DNA from: Methanosphaera sp. rholeuAM130
GTDB taxonomy: Archaea > Methanobacteriota > Methanobacteria > Methanobacteriales > Methanobacteriaceae
Assembly (NCBI GenBank): GCA_003266065.1
Contig: MUZY01000051.1
Location: 1 to 6,234, forward strand
DNA: 6,234 nucleotides
Reading direction: 5' to 3'
Under the pieces are notes generated by a model that did no database searches, was not told where the DNA came from, and saw nothing but the letters and a program-made list of their open reading frames with translations. A program made the translations under genes and the position numbers. Positions 1 through 5,790 of the stretch are shown here, one piece after another (position 1 is the stretch's first letter; each line of letters opens with the position of its first letter).

Positions 1-264
1 GATGAAGAGTACAATGAAGATGATAAAAATAATGAAGTAGACAATAATGACTTAAAATCTGGTGAAAATACGCCGGCAACAACTGATAATAACACATCAT
101 CAAACAAAACTTCATCAAATACTTCTGATGATGGATTGGGTGGTTCATTATGTGTATTCTGTGTAGCAGTTGTTCTAATAGTAGGCATATTATCTGTTGC
201 ACCTTGGCTACTAATTATTATCATACCAATAATATTATGTGCAATTTTATCCAAAAAAGGTTAA
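1..264 (+). CDS. C-terminal end of a membrane-anchored protein (5' end outside window)
   Basis: Frame 1 is open from the first base to a TAA at 262-264, giving the last 87 residues of a protein that starts before the window. Residues 1-49 are a low-complexity hydrophilic linker rich in Asp, Glu, Asn, Ser and Thr. Residues 50-83 are almost entirely hydrophobic with a Pro-Trp break near 68-69, which fits one long or two short membrane spans. The chain ends in a short basic tail (SKKG). Three cysteines (51, 54, 80) lie in the hydrophobic part; two form a CxxC at its start. This layout is common in small archaeal membrane proteins with a soluble N-terminal domain, but that domain is not visible, so no function is assigned. 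It converges on the chelatase gene. The frame is certain from its composition; the identity is unknown. Confidence 0.8.
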   Translation, partial: DEEYNEDDKNNEVDNNDLKSGENTPATTDNNTSSNKTSSNTSDDGLGGSLCVFCVAVVLIVGILSVAPWLLIIIIPIILCAILSKKG

Positions 265-265
265 A

Positions 266-286
266 AATAGTAATTAATTTACTATT
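266..286 (-). terminator. Hairpin terminator between convergent genes
   Basis: AATAGTAA (266-273) and TTACTATT (279-286) form a perfect 8-bp stem with a 5-nt loop. Read on the - strand, the stem begins 20 nt past the chelatase stop and runs straight into five T residues (complement of A263-267), so it fits termination of that gene best. On the + strand it starts 2 nt after the partial gene's stop and is followed by a weaker pyrimidine-rich stretch, so it may serve both genes. The stem is nearly all A-T and therefore weak. Confidence 0.5.
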
Positions 287-305
287 CCTTATTTCCTGAT
301 GGAGA

Positions 306-1199
306 TTAGAGATGTTCTTTGATTCTTTTATCTATGATTTCAACTACCTTATCATCGGCACCAATGGGTTCGGTAAATACAATATTGCCGTCATACTCCA
401 CTATATCCTCTGTTGATACGTTTGGTTTAGGATAATTTTCAACAGGATCCGGATTTAATCCAAGTGCCGTAGGTATGTCCAGCAATGTATGAATTCCATG
501 TGCCAAAAAGACGGGTACCGCTATGACGTTTTCCATATCCTTTATGTTTTCAAATGATTCAGGTATTGAAGGATGGGAAATGTTCATAAATCCCAATTCA
601 ACAGTATAATCGGATTGTTCATTATATTTTCTTGCCACCTCTTCGAGTACTTGATTGTTATATGGCAACGAGCTTCCATGACCGATTAAAAGTATTCCCG
701 TATTTTCCTTGTTGGCATCGGGTAATTTTTCCAGTTCATCGTTAATTCTTTTTTCTACGATTTCAACTATTTTGTCATCTGCCCCTAATGGTTCAAGGTA
801 TATTATTTCTCCATCAAAATCTACCGGTTCTGATTTTGCTTCCCTGTGATGATGGTGGTGATGGTGTGAATGTGAATGTGAATGTGTATGGGAATGGCCG
901 TGTGAATGGGTATGTTCAACTTCCATAGGCTCCAATTTTAATATGGTAGGTATGTCTACCTTGGTATGCATTCCATGAGCTAAAAATACTGGATTTACTA
1001 TGATTCTTTCTACACCTGTTTTTTTCAACGTATTGAATGCCGTAGGTATGTTCGGTTCGACAAGTTCCATAAATCCGGCTTCAATATTATAATCGGGCAT
1101 TATTTCTTGATATTTATCCCTTAACTGGCATACTACTTCCTTATTATATGGCTGTCTACTTCCATGTCCCACTAATAATATTCCTGTCTTGTTATTCAT
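306..1199 (-). CDS. cfbA: Sirohydrochlorin cobalto/nickel chelatase, fused two-domain form
   Basis: This is a class II chelatase (CfbA, also called CbiX) of 297 residues. It inserts Co2+ into sirohydrochlorin for cobalamin or Ni2+ for coenzyme F430, in the cytoplasm. Two homologous domains are visible. Domain 1 (about 6-153) has GHGSR with His12 and PVFLAHGMHT with His75 and His78. Domain 2 (about 168-297) has GHGSS with His174 and PVFLAHGIHT with His235 and His238. Each domain ends in an EP-(L/I)-GADDK-(I/V)-VEI-type strand and helix. By comparison with the short archaeal CbiX, the GHGS His and the last His of HGxH (12/78 and 174/238) are the expected catalytic pair, so both halves look intact. 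The classical archaeal enzyme is a single domain of about 120-150 residues acting as a dimer; this one is a tandem fusion. Residues 96-118 carry 15 histidines, in domain 1 only. A GAGGT ribosome binding site lies 6 nt before the ATG. Co versus Ni preference cannot be read from sequence. Confidence 0.92.
   Translation of the reverse strand: MNNKTGILLVGHGSRQPYNKEVVCQLRDKYQEIMPDYNIEAGFMELVEPNIPTAFNTLKKTGVERIIVNPVFLAHGMHTKVDIPTILKLEPMEVEHTHSHGHSHTHSHSHSHHHHHHHREAKSEPVDFDGEIIYLEPLGADDKIVEIVEKRINDELEKLPDANKENTGILLIGHGSSLPYNNQVLEEVARKYNEQSDYTVELGFMNISHPSIPESFENIKDMENVIAVPVFLAHGIHTLLDIPTALGLNPDPVENYPKPNVSTEDIVEYDGNIVFTEPIGADDKVVEIIDKRIKEHL
846..914 (-). repeat. Histidine-codon repeat in cfbA (residues 96-118)
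   Basis: These 69 bases encode 23 residues, 15 of them His: alternating His-Ser/Thr/Gly followed by seven consecutive His. The DNA is an imperfect in-frame hexanucleotide repeat related to TGTGAA on the + strand, so slippage would change length mostly without breaking the frame. It lies in the loop after the second catalytic histidine of domain 1. The likely role is metal binding or delivery, as proposed for His-rich regions of other chelatases. Confidence 0.9.
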
Positions 1200-1205
1200 A
1201 TTTGA

Positions 1206-1210
1206 ACCTC
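1206..1210 (-). promoter_or_regulatory. Ribosome binding site of cfbA
   Basis: GAGGT on the - strand lies 6 nt before the ATG at 1199, matching the anti-Shine-Dalgarno end of archaeal 16S rRNA. It supports the start chosen for the chelatase. Confidence 0.8.
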
Positions 1211-1221
1211 AATAAAATAAT

Positions 1222-1325
1222 GTATTACTTTTAATATATTCATTTATTAATTATTTATAAATTATATTATTTAAAGCTATTTAATACTTTTTTTAAGCTT
1301 TTGGAGGTTTTTGTAATACTTTTTT
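1222..1325. repeat. Three related TA-TAC-TTTT motifs upstream of cfbA
   Basis: GTATTACTTTT (1222-1232) is followed by TAATACTTTTTT (from 1282) and a second exact TAATACTTTTTT (from 1314). On the - strand, the direction of cfbA, they read as AAAAGTAATAC and AAAAAAGTATTA. One lies between the proposed promoter and the start codon and two lie upstream of the promoter. They could be binding sites for a regulator or chance matches in low-complexity DNA. Confidence 0.3.
1252..1270 (-). promoter_or_regulatory. Possible TATA box of cfbA
   Basis: On the - strand this stretch holds two overlapping TATA-like elements, AATATAATT and TTTATAAAT. Transcription starting about 25 nt downstream would give a leader of roughly 30-40 nt before the ATG at 1199, which contains the ribosome binding site. 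The surrounding DNA is nearly all A and T, so the exact element is uncertain. Confidence 0.35.
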
Positions 1326-1435
1326 AATGAACTAAAAATTGTTTAATCAGATTATTGAATTACATTAAATATAAATCATTTATTAAAGGATAATTTAAAA
1401 CATTAATAACAAAATGATGATGCTTATTATTAATC

Positions 1436-1498
1436 AAAAAATGAATGTACTTAACAAGAGTACGTTAATCAAAAAAAATAATATTAAATAATATTATT
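1436..1498 (-). terminator. Two tandem hairpin plus T-tract units
   Basis: Reading the - strand, the first unit is a perfect 9-bp stem (1490-1498 with 1477-1485, 4-nt loop) that runs straight into a T tract at 1471-1476. The second is an 8-bp stem with one G-T pair (1459-1466 with 1444-1451, 7-nt loop) followed two bases later by six T residues at 1436-1441. Both T tracts belong to an exact 12-base repeat, TTTTTTGATTAA on the - strand (1430-1441 and 1465-1476). They lie about 255-320 nt beyond the helicase stop, so they may end a long 3' leader-out or a separate short transcript. Confidence 0.45.
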
Positions 1499-1573
1499 AT
1501 TGCTATAGATATAACAATAGATAAGAGGATTTTAACAATACATAACTTTATGACTATTGATTGATTTTTTCAG

Positions 1574-1606
1574 AAATTAACATGATATGCATGATATCAA
1601 ATTAAC
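1574..1606. repeat. Small palindrome flanked by 8-base direct repeats
   Basis: AAATTAAC occurs at 1574-1581 and 1599-1606. Between them lie two CATGATAT copies, and TGATAT/ATATCA (1583-1588 and 1594-1599) form a 6-bp inverted repeat around GCATG. The arrangement resembles a protein-binding site, but it is short and sits in AT-rich DNA. Confidence 0.3.
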
Positions 1607-1735
1607 TTTATTTTTTCCTTATTTTATTAAGTAAAGCTTAATTTCTATTATATTTTGATTAGATTTCTTATTAAGTACATGTTAAAGTATATGCCTTTAA
1701 TTATATAATATTTACTGAAAATAAATAATTTAGAT

Positions 1736-1743
1736 AAAAAAAA
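1736..1743 (-). terminator. Oligo-T terminator of the helicase gene
   Basis: A run of eight A on the + strand gives eight T on the coding strand, 10 nt after the helicase stop codon. Oligo-T tracts right after the stop are the usual archaeal termination signal. Confidence 0.55.
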
Positions 1744-1753
1744 GTTAAAGTAG

Positions 1754-4228
1754 TTATCCTTCAATCAAGCGGATAATTTTTTTGCACTCATCACTAACGC
1801 TAATTATGTCAAAAACCTTGCTGATGCGTTCAATGGCTTCCAAATATCGAATTACCTGATCAAGATAATTAAAAATATCCCCACTATAAATATTGATGTC
1901 ATATTCCTTTTTAAACTCACTGCTGATTTCTGATGGACTTAAAGAGTCCATACGCCTATTGATGATGTGCTTGGATATATTCATTTCAAGACAGTCACAG
2001 TATACGTCATCACAGTTTCCCTTAAAATCATGCAATAATTTGATTATGAATTTTTGATCCTTCTGGCTAAAGCAATCCAAAACATAGGGATTGTTTATTA
2101 ATTCCTTATTGCTGTCCGAAAACAATCTGGTGCTGACGTAATGCCAGGAAAAATTCTTTAAAGATTTAAGATAACGGTTGCTCAGATATACATTAGACAG
2201 GTATTCCAGTTGTGTAACCAAATCAATTGGATCGGAGGTGATATTCGTTCTAATAAGTTCTGCCTCATATATTCTTAAGAATGACTGACTGACTGCCCTG
2301 CCATATGATGTAACGTAATACTTATCATTTTGTTTATCGTGTTCAATCATATTCAATTCCATTAATTCATCAATCGCATCATTAAAGAACATTTCCATAT
2401 TCATGTTATTATATTTGTTTTCCAGGAATTCACAATCCGCATTGCCCATGGAAGAAATATCCGCCAATACCTGTTCATAAACATCATCCATATTATATTT
2501 GACTTTTATATCTGTGACGGTAGATTTAAGCAATGAATATGCAACTTTCTCCTCTGATGTATATTGATAATACTTTCCAAGTTCAAAGAAAACGTAAATT
2601 TTACCTATATCCTGATAGGAAGGACGTCCGGCTCTACCCATCATCTGATGAAATTCATTGGAGCTAAGCCAATCCTTGCCCATGTGCAGGGAATCAAAAA
2701 TCACTTGACTGGCCGGAAAATCCACACCGGCCGCCAATGCTGCAGTCGTTACCACTGTTGATATCTCCTGGTTGGCATATTTTACTTCAATATCCACCTT
2801 ATTTGCATAGCTTAAACCTGCATGATAACTGGCGGCACTTATATCATTTTTCTCCAACTGATAGGCTATTTGACTTGTTTTTCTTCGTGAATCAGTAAAT
2901 ATTATTGTCTGTCCCCTATATCCTAATGGTGAAGTATTTTCAAATTCATCCTTACATAGCTTTGATATCAGTTCAAGTTTCTTTTCGTTATTTTCAACTC
3001 CCACTATATGTCTTTCAAGAGTTACCGGTCTTTTATCGTATTCCACCAATTTCATGTTGAATTTTTTCGCCAATTCTTTCGGATTGTGTATGGTAGCCGA
3101 TAATCCTATCAGTTGTGACTGTGGATATAAAAGCATTAATCTGTTTATTAGGCCATGCAATCTGCTTCCTCTATCCCTATTTTCCAACATGTGTATTTCA
3201 TCTATGACAACAACCCCCAAATCGTTCAACAAATCGCTTCTTCCACTACGTAATATTGAATCAAGCCCTTCATACGTTGCCACGATTACATCGGCATTAT
3301 CGATTGGTTTTTCAATGATTTTCAATTCATCTTCAGCATTGATTTTATTGCTGCCGACTTTTATCACCACATTTAATCCCAATGGTGAGTATAACTCTTC
3401 AAAGTATCGGTATTTCTGATTTGCAAGTGCTACCAGAGGTGAGAGGTATACGAATTTCCTCCTTTGCAAGGCCTTTTTAATGCCGGTAAGCTCTGCAATC
3501 AACGTTTTTCCTGAAGCCGTCTGGGAGACTACTAGCATATTTTCATTATATAATAATCCGCTGTTTAAAGCCAATATCTGCACCGGCAGAAGATGGTCTA
3601 TTCTAGGCTTTAATATACCTTTAACAACTTCCGGAATATCCACCTCATCGATTGATATTTCGGCAAACTGGGATTCATTAGATTCTATTCGATCGTATAA
3701 TGTGAACTTTTTGTTTTTAACCATATTACTATTGTTGGTTATAAAACTATACACATCGGATACACTTTTTCTATTTTTTAGAATTTTAATGAAATGGTCT
3801 ACACTATCTTCCTGATATCCCTCATAATAGGCCAGTTGTTCAACCTCCTCCTTTGCACAATCATAACATAATATTTTGCCGTGATATTCATAGGAAGGCT
3901 TTTTGCTAAGATTAGTTATCGCATGCTTTTTTAAGCATTCGGGACATATCATTTTGATTGAATACTCTATGTCATTTTCTGTCAAATATCTTTCATATAC
4001 TTCAAAATTATTTGTAATCCATACATCATCATTTTTGAGGAAGTCTACGAATTCCTCCTTATTGATTTGTCGCTTTTTATTGGATTTTCTGACATTGACG
4101 TTATTTAGTCTGATGCTATTCTTTTGAATTTTGACTGAGAAGCTTCCGATTGAACTGACCATTGATTTGCTTTTATTTGATGATACGTAGATTTTTGCCT
4201 TTTTCTTTGTTGGTGATATTATTATCAT
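1754..4228 (-). CDS. Archaeal SF2 DEAD/DEAH-type helicase with N-terminal zinc motif
   Basis: The 824-residue protein is an ATP-dependent superfamily 2 nucleic-acid helicase. In order: a basic N-terminal region; a CxxC-22-CxxC zinc-binding motif (Cys95, 98, 121, 124); a Q-motif-like LLPVQ (Gln217); Walker A SQTASGKT (235-242); motif Ia YLSPLVALANQK (261-272); motif II DEIH (343-346); motif III LSATI (376-380); motif IV TIIFTDSRR (441-449); motif V around VVTTAALAAGVDF (492-504); and motif VI HQMMGRAGR (527-535). A winged-helix-like stretch (about 610-650) and a helical C-terminal region follow, with a second cysteine cluster (739, 744, 746). No catalytic residue is missing. The layout resembles the archaea-specific SF2 helicase group (COG1202 type) more than Hel308, which lacks the N-terminal zinc region; this is from memory of the families. 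Its cellular role is unknown, with repair or RNA processing possible. A GAGGT site 6 nt upstream supports the ATG. It appears to be a single-gene unit. Confidence 0.93.
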   Translation of the reverse strand: MIIISPTKKKAKIYVSSNKSKSMVSSIGSFSVKIQKNSIRLNNVNVRKSNKKRQINKEEFVDFLKNDDVWITNNFEVYERYLTENDIEYSIKMICPECLKKHAITNLSKKPSYEYHGKILCYDCAKEEVEQLAYYEGYQEDSVDHFIKILKNRKSVSDVYSFITNNSNMVKNKKFTLYDRIESNESQFAEISIDEVDIPEVVKGILKPRIDHLLPVQILALNSGLLYNENMLVVSQTASGKTLIAELTGIKKALQRRKFVYLSPLVALANQKYRYFEELYSPLGLNVVIKVGSNKINAEDELKIIEKPIDNADVIVATYEGLDSILRSGRSDLLNDLGVVVIDEIHMLENRDRGSRLHGLINRLMLLYPQSQLIGLSATIHNPKELAKKFNMKLVEYDKRPVTLERHIVGVENNEKKLELISKLCKDEFENTSPLGYRGQTIIFTDSRRKTSQIAYQLEKNDISAASYHAGLSYANKVDIEVKYANQEISTVVTTAALAAGVDFPASQVIFDSLHMGKDWLSSNEFHQMMGRAGRPSYQDIGKIYVFFELGKYYQYTSEEKVAYSLLKSTVTDIKVKYNMDDVYEQVLADISSMGNADCEFLENKYNNMNMEMFFNDAIDELMELNMIEHDKQNDKYYVTSYGRAVSQSFLRIYEAELIRTNITSDPIDLVTQLEYLSNVYLSNRYLKSLKNFSWHYVSTRLFSDSNKELINNPYVLDCFSQKDQKFIIKLLHDFKGNCDDVYCDCLEMNISKHIINRRMDSLSPSEISSEFKKEYDINIYSGDIFNYLDQVIRYLEAIERISKVFDIISVSDECKKIIRLIEG

Positions 4229-4234
4229 ATGCCT

Positions 4235-4239
4235 ACCTC
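4235..4239 (-). promoter_or_regulatory. Ribosome binding site of the helicase
   Basis: GAGGT on the - strand, 6 nt before the ATG at 4228, fixes the start of the helicase. Confidence 0.75.
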
Positions 4240-4280
4240 TTTGAATGATTGAATTCTTATTATTGTTAATGTATGTTATT

Positions 4281-4300
4281 ATTTTATATAGAATATAAAG
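4281..4300 (-). promoter_or_regulatory. Possible TATA box of the helicase gene
   Basis: The - strand reads CTTTATATTC followed directly by TATATAAAAT. Either element would place the transcript start near 4261-4271, leaving a leader of about 33-43 nt that contains the ribosome binding site. The spacer 4229-4507 also serves the divergent gene on the right and holds no visible gene. Confidence 0.4.
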
Positions 4301-4496
4301 ATTTTATTTTACTATTATACTTACATTTATCAAATATAATATATAATGTTTATCAATATAATTTAATTATTAAACAATTGATATCAACTACTTATCATCG
4401 GCTGACAATTGCGGTATGAATATATTAATATTTATGAATCCCATGTTAAAAAGCTATTTTAAAATTAAAAGACAATATAATAATAGACTATAATAA

Positions 4497-4502
4497 GGGG
4501 TG
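4497..4502 (+). promoter_or_regulatory. Ribosome binding site that questions the start of the next gene
   Basis: GGGGTG, within the longer AGGGGTGTT, is the only Shine-Dalgarno-like stretch before this gene. It lies 20 nt before the ATG at 4523, too far for normal initiation, but 5 nt before an in-frame ATT at 4508. Confidence 0.5.
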
Positions 4503-4522
4503 TTAGCATTACATATAAAGAC

Positions 4523-4888
4523 ATGAAAGTTGAAGACATCTTAAATGATGAAGATTACCCACATCAAAAATCATTGCAGAATCTCTTGAAGAGAATAAGG
4601 GACATCAACACATATATCGTTGAGGAAGTGGAAGATGACAAGATACTCTTTAAGGTAAGGGATATGGTATTCGTTTATGTTGAACCGTTGGACGACTGCG
4701 TTAAAATAAGCACTGACTTCTATGCCGATAGGATAATAGATCTGGCCAATAAATTTGACGTAGTACCTAAAAAGACTCTTGACGGTACCGATACAATATC
4801 ATATAGTATAAAAAGCCCATTGTTTGTACAATATGGTGTAAGCCTTGCCCAACAGGCATACACAAGGTTTAAAAGATTGATATTATAA
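4523..4888 (+). CDS. Small soluble protein of unknown function
   Basis: The 121-residue product is not one I recognise. It has no signal peptide or membrane span and is charged, with an acidic N-terminus (KVEDILNDED). A predicted pattern is an amphipathic helix at about 16-32, two or three strands at about 40-66 (ILFKVRD, VFVYVEP, VKISTDF), a helix at about 67-79, and a mixed C-terminal part ending in a basic segment. There is one cysteine (59). Coding is supported by balanced amino-acid use and higher G+C than the flanking DNA. The ATG at 4523 is the first standard start, but the ribosome binding site fits an ATT at 4508 in the same frame, which would add ITYKD (initiator read as Met) and give 126 residues. 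A TAG at 4484-4486 limits any longer extension. It is divergent from the helicase and convergent with the membrane gene. Confidence 0.75.
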   Translation: MKVEDILNDEDYPHQKSLQNLLKRIRDINTYIVEEVEDDKILFKVRDMVFVYVEPLDDCVKISTDFYADRIIDLANKFDVVPKKTLDGTDTISYSIKSPLFVQYGVSLAQQAYTRFKRLIL

Positions 4889-4896
4889 TCACTCAC

Positions 4897-4913
4897 TTTT
4901 CTTTATCCTTTTT
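4897..4913 (+). terminator. Pyrimidine-rich end of the 4523 gene
   Basis: TTTTCTTTATCCTTTTT starts 8 nt after the stop codon and has T runs of four, three and five. It fits an archaeal oligo-T terminator without a hairpin. Confidence 0.4.
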
Positions 4914-4973
4914 AAAACATTGCAAAAGAAGACGTTAAACAAAGATAAAAATCGATAAATTAACTGATTAGCT

Positions 4974-5012
4974 AAAAAAATAAAACGAACTAACTAAAAA
5001 AAAGTAAAAAAA
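4974..5012 (-). terminator. Multiple T tracts ending the 5030 gene
   Basis: On the - strand, T runs of seven (5006-5012), eight (4996-5003) and seven (4974-4980) lie 17-56 nt past the stop codon of the small membrane protein gene. Repeated T tracts are typical of efficient archaeal termination. Confidence 0.55.
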
Positions 5013-5029
5013 TAGGTTAAGGAGTTTAT

Positions 5030-5248
5030 TTATTCAAGTTCATTAAGTTGTTGAACTTTTCTGTCAGCATCAATTAATGCATATAACCAGATTACAAATG
5101 CACCTATACTTCCAATAGTGTTATTGAATGAACCTAGTAGTATAACTACCAAGAATGTTCCTATAGCAAAAAGATAATTTTTACTGAATAAATATCCTAA
5201 ACCCGGTAAAATAAACCCTACTATAAATGTTGCTAATCTGCTAGCCAT
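5030..5248 (-). CDS. Small multi-span membrane protein, TM2/DUF5683-like
   Basis: The 72-residue product is almost wholly hydrophobic, with probable spans at about 5-22, 26-41 and 44-62 and a charged tail (DADRKVQQLNELE) that is probably cytoplasmic. The PGLGY turn early on and the W-LYALIDADR ending resemble small TM2/DUF5683-type membrane proteins, whose function is mostly unknown; this assignment rests on pattern memory only. Two in-frame ATGs are possible, at 5254 and 5248. The GGGAGG ribosome binding site lies only 2 nt before the first but 8 nt before the second, so the second is chosen (MASRLATF). The gene has its own TATA-like element and a run of T tracts after the stop, so it is probably transcribed alone. 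Confidence 0.8.
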   Translation of the reverse strand: MASRLATFIVGFILPGLGYLFSKNYLFAIGTFLVVILLGSFNNTIGSIGAFVIWLYALIDADRKVQQLNELE

Positions 5249-5256
5249 AATCATTT

Positions 5257-5262
5257 CCTCCC
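5257..5262 (-). promoter_or_regulatory. Ribosome binding site deciding the 5248 start
   Basis: GGGAGG on the - strand is 8 nt from the ATG at 5248 but only 2 nt from the upstream ATG at 5254. The spacing favours the internal start. Confidence 0.75.
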
Positions 5263-5290
5263 AATCTATAATAACATATTTGTTTATTGT

Positions 5291-5302
5291 ACTTTATATT
5301 AT
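5291..5302 (-). promoter_or_regulatory. Possible TATA box of the membrane protein gene
   Basis: The - strand reads ATAATATAAAGT. A start about 25 nt downstream, near 5271, would leave a short leader just before the ribosome binding site at 5257-5262. Confidence 0.35.
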
Positions 5303-5319
5303 TTTATTTAATTAAATTT

Positions 5320-5326
5320 AAAAAAA
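5320..5326 (-). terminator. Oligo-T terminator of the 5352 gene
   Basis: Seven A on the + strand give seven T on the - strand, 25 nt past the stop of the upstream - strand gene. It lies before the promoter-like element of the next gene and separates the two units. Confidence 0.45.
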
Positions 5327-5351
5327 TATATCCACAGTGTTTTTATATCGC

Positions 5352-5687
5352 TTATTTCCATTTTTTCATATTTCTTGTAGATTTTCTTGTAAGATAGTAG
5401 TATAACGTTATATGTTTACCGTTGACGATGATATACAGCTCGGTAATGAAAACATAATCGTAAGTTAAACCCTTTGATGTATCTTCAAGGATAGGTGATA
5501 CGTCAGCATTCTCATCGTCTATACCTGTTACAAATCTATTATATATATCAAGAAATGCATATTTATCCACTTTACATATTTCATCCAATATCTGTAACGG
5601 TAACTCTTTCTGTTCTTCGGTAAATTTTAAATTAGGAAACTTCCTACTAACGGCTTTAAGTAATTGTTTTGATGGTCTTTCATCCAT
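5352..5687 (-). CDS. Small protein of unknown function
   Basis: I do not recognise this 111-residue protein. It lacks a signal peptide and membrane spans. The N-terminal half looks helical (residues about 5-16, 23-40 and 42-54) and includes a run of mixed charges (KFTEEQKELPLQILDEICK). An acidic loop follows (GIDDENADVSPILED, about 55-69), then strand-forming aromatic stretches (YDYVFITELYIIVNG and ITLYYYLTR), and a strongly basic tail (RKSTRNMKKWK) that might touch nucleic acid or membrane. There is one cysteine (38). The ATG is preceded by AAGGTGA at a good distance, and no other in-frame start fits. The gene has a TATA-like element upstream and a T tract downstream. It lies divergent to the TIGR04076-like gene, with only about 157 nt between the two start codons. 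Confidence 0.75.
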   Translation of the reverse strand: MDERPSKQLLKAVSRKFPNLKFTEEQKELPLQILDEICKVDKYAFLDIYNRFVTGIDDENADVSPILEDTSKGLTYDYVFITELYIIVNGKHITLYYYLTRKSTRNMKKWK

Positions 5688-5691
5688 TGTT

Positions 5692-5698
5692 TCACCTT
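5692..5698 (-). promoter_or_regulatory. Ribosome binding site of the 5352 gene
   Basis: AAGGTGA on the - strand, 4 nt before the ATG at 5687, is a seven-base stretch matching most of the ideal GGAGGTGA. Confidence 0.7.
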
Positions 5699-5728
5699 GC
5701 TAATATATGAAAATTTTTACACTTAATT

Positions 5729-5737
5729 AATTATATG
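5729..5737 (-). promoter_or_regulatory. Possible TATA box of the 5352 gene
   Basis: CATATAATT on the - strand would start transcription near 5708, giving a leader of about 20 nt that includes the ribosome binding site. The DNA around it is very AT-rich, so confidence is low. Confidence 0.35.
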
Positions 5738-5790
5738 TTTTTAATTATTTAAAATGTTTTAGGAAAAGGTAGCATTTTAAAAGAAATTAC

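Larger units (their letters stand above)
1200..1753. other. Gene-free AT-rich spacer of about 550 bases
   Basis: No convincing gene is seen on either strand here. The spacer separates two genes that both read leftward. It contains the cfbA promoter and ribosome binding site at its left end and the oligo-T terminator of the helicase at its right end. In between are three related motifs of the GTATTACTTTT/TAATACTTTTTT kind, two tandem hairpin plus T-tract units on the - strand, a small palindrome flanked by 8-base repeats, and an exact 10-base repeat TTATTAAGTA at 1624-1633 and 1668-1677. It may host a small RNA or a long 3' untranslated region. Confidence 0.6.

Noticed and set aside
318..793. 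DNA repeats at about 318-368 and 739-793 seen as a possible mobile or recombination repeat
   Set aside because: They encode the equivalent C-terminal segments of the two chelatase domains, so they are explained by the internal gene duplication.
1303..1308. A perfect GGAGGT on the + strand
   Set aside because: The only nearby starts lead to stops at once (TTG-TAA at 1311; ATG-AAC-TAA at 1328), so it serves no gene.
1414..1491. A 25-codon + strand frame beginning MMMLIINQ
   Set aside because: No ribosome binding site precedes it, its sequence is low complexity, and it overlaps the - strand hairpins. It is expected by chance in AT-rich DNA.
1200..1753. Possible CRISPR array, tRNA or riboswitch in the large spacer
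   Set aside because: No regular repeat-spacer pattern and no G+C-rich cloverleaf or conserved aptamer core is visible; the region is almost uniformly A and T.
2564..4127. Four + strand open frames of 65-121 codons (2564-2761, 3054-3419, 3480-3815, 3903-4127)
   Set aside because: They all lie opposite the helicase, whose frame is proven by seven conserved motifs. Their translations are rich in Ser, Leu and Phe without domain sense, as expected of antisense shadows.
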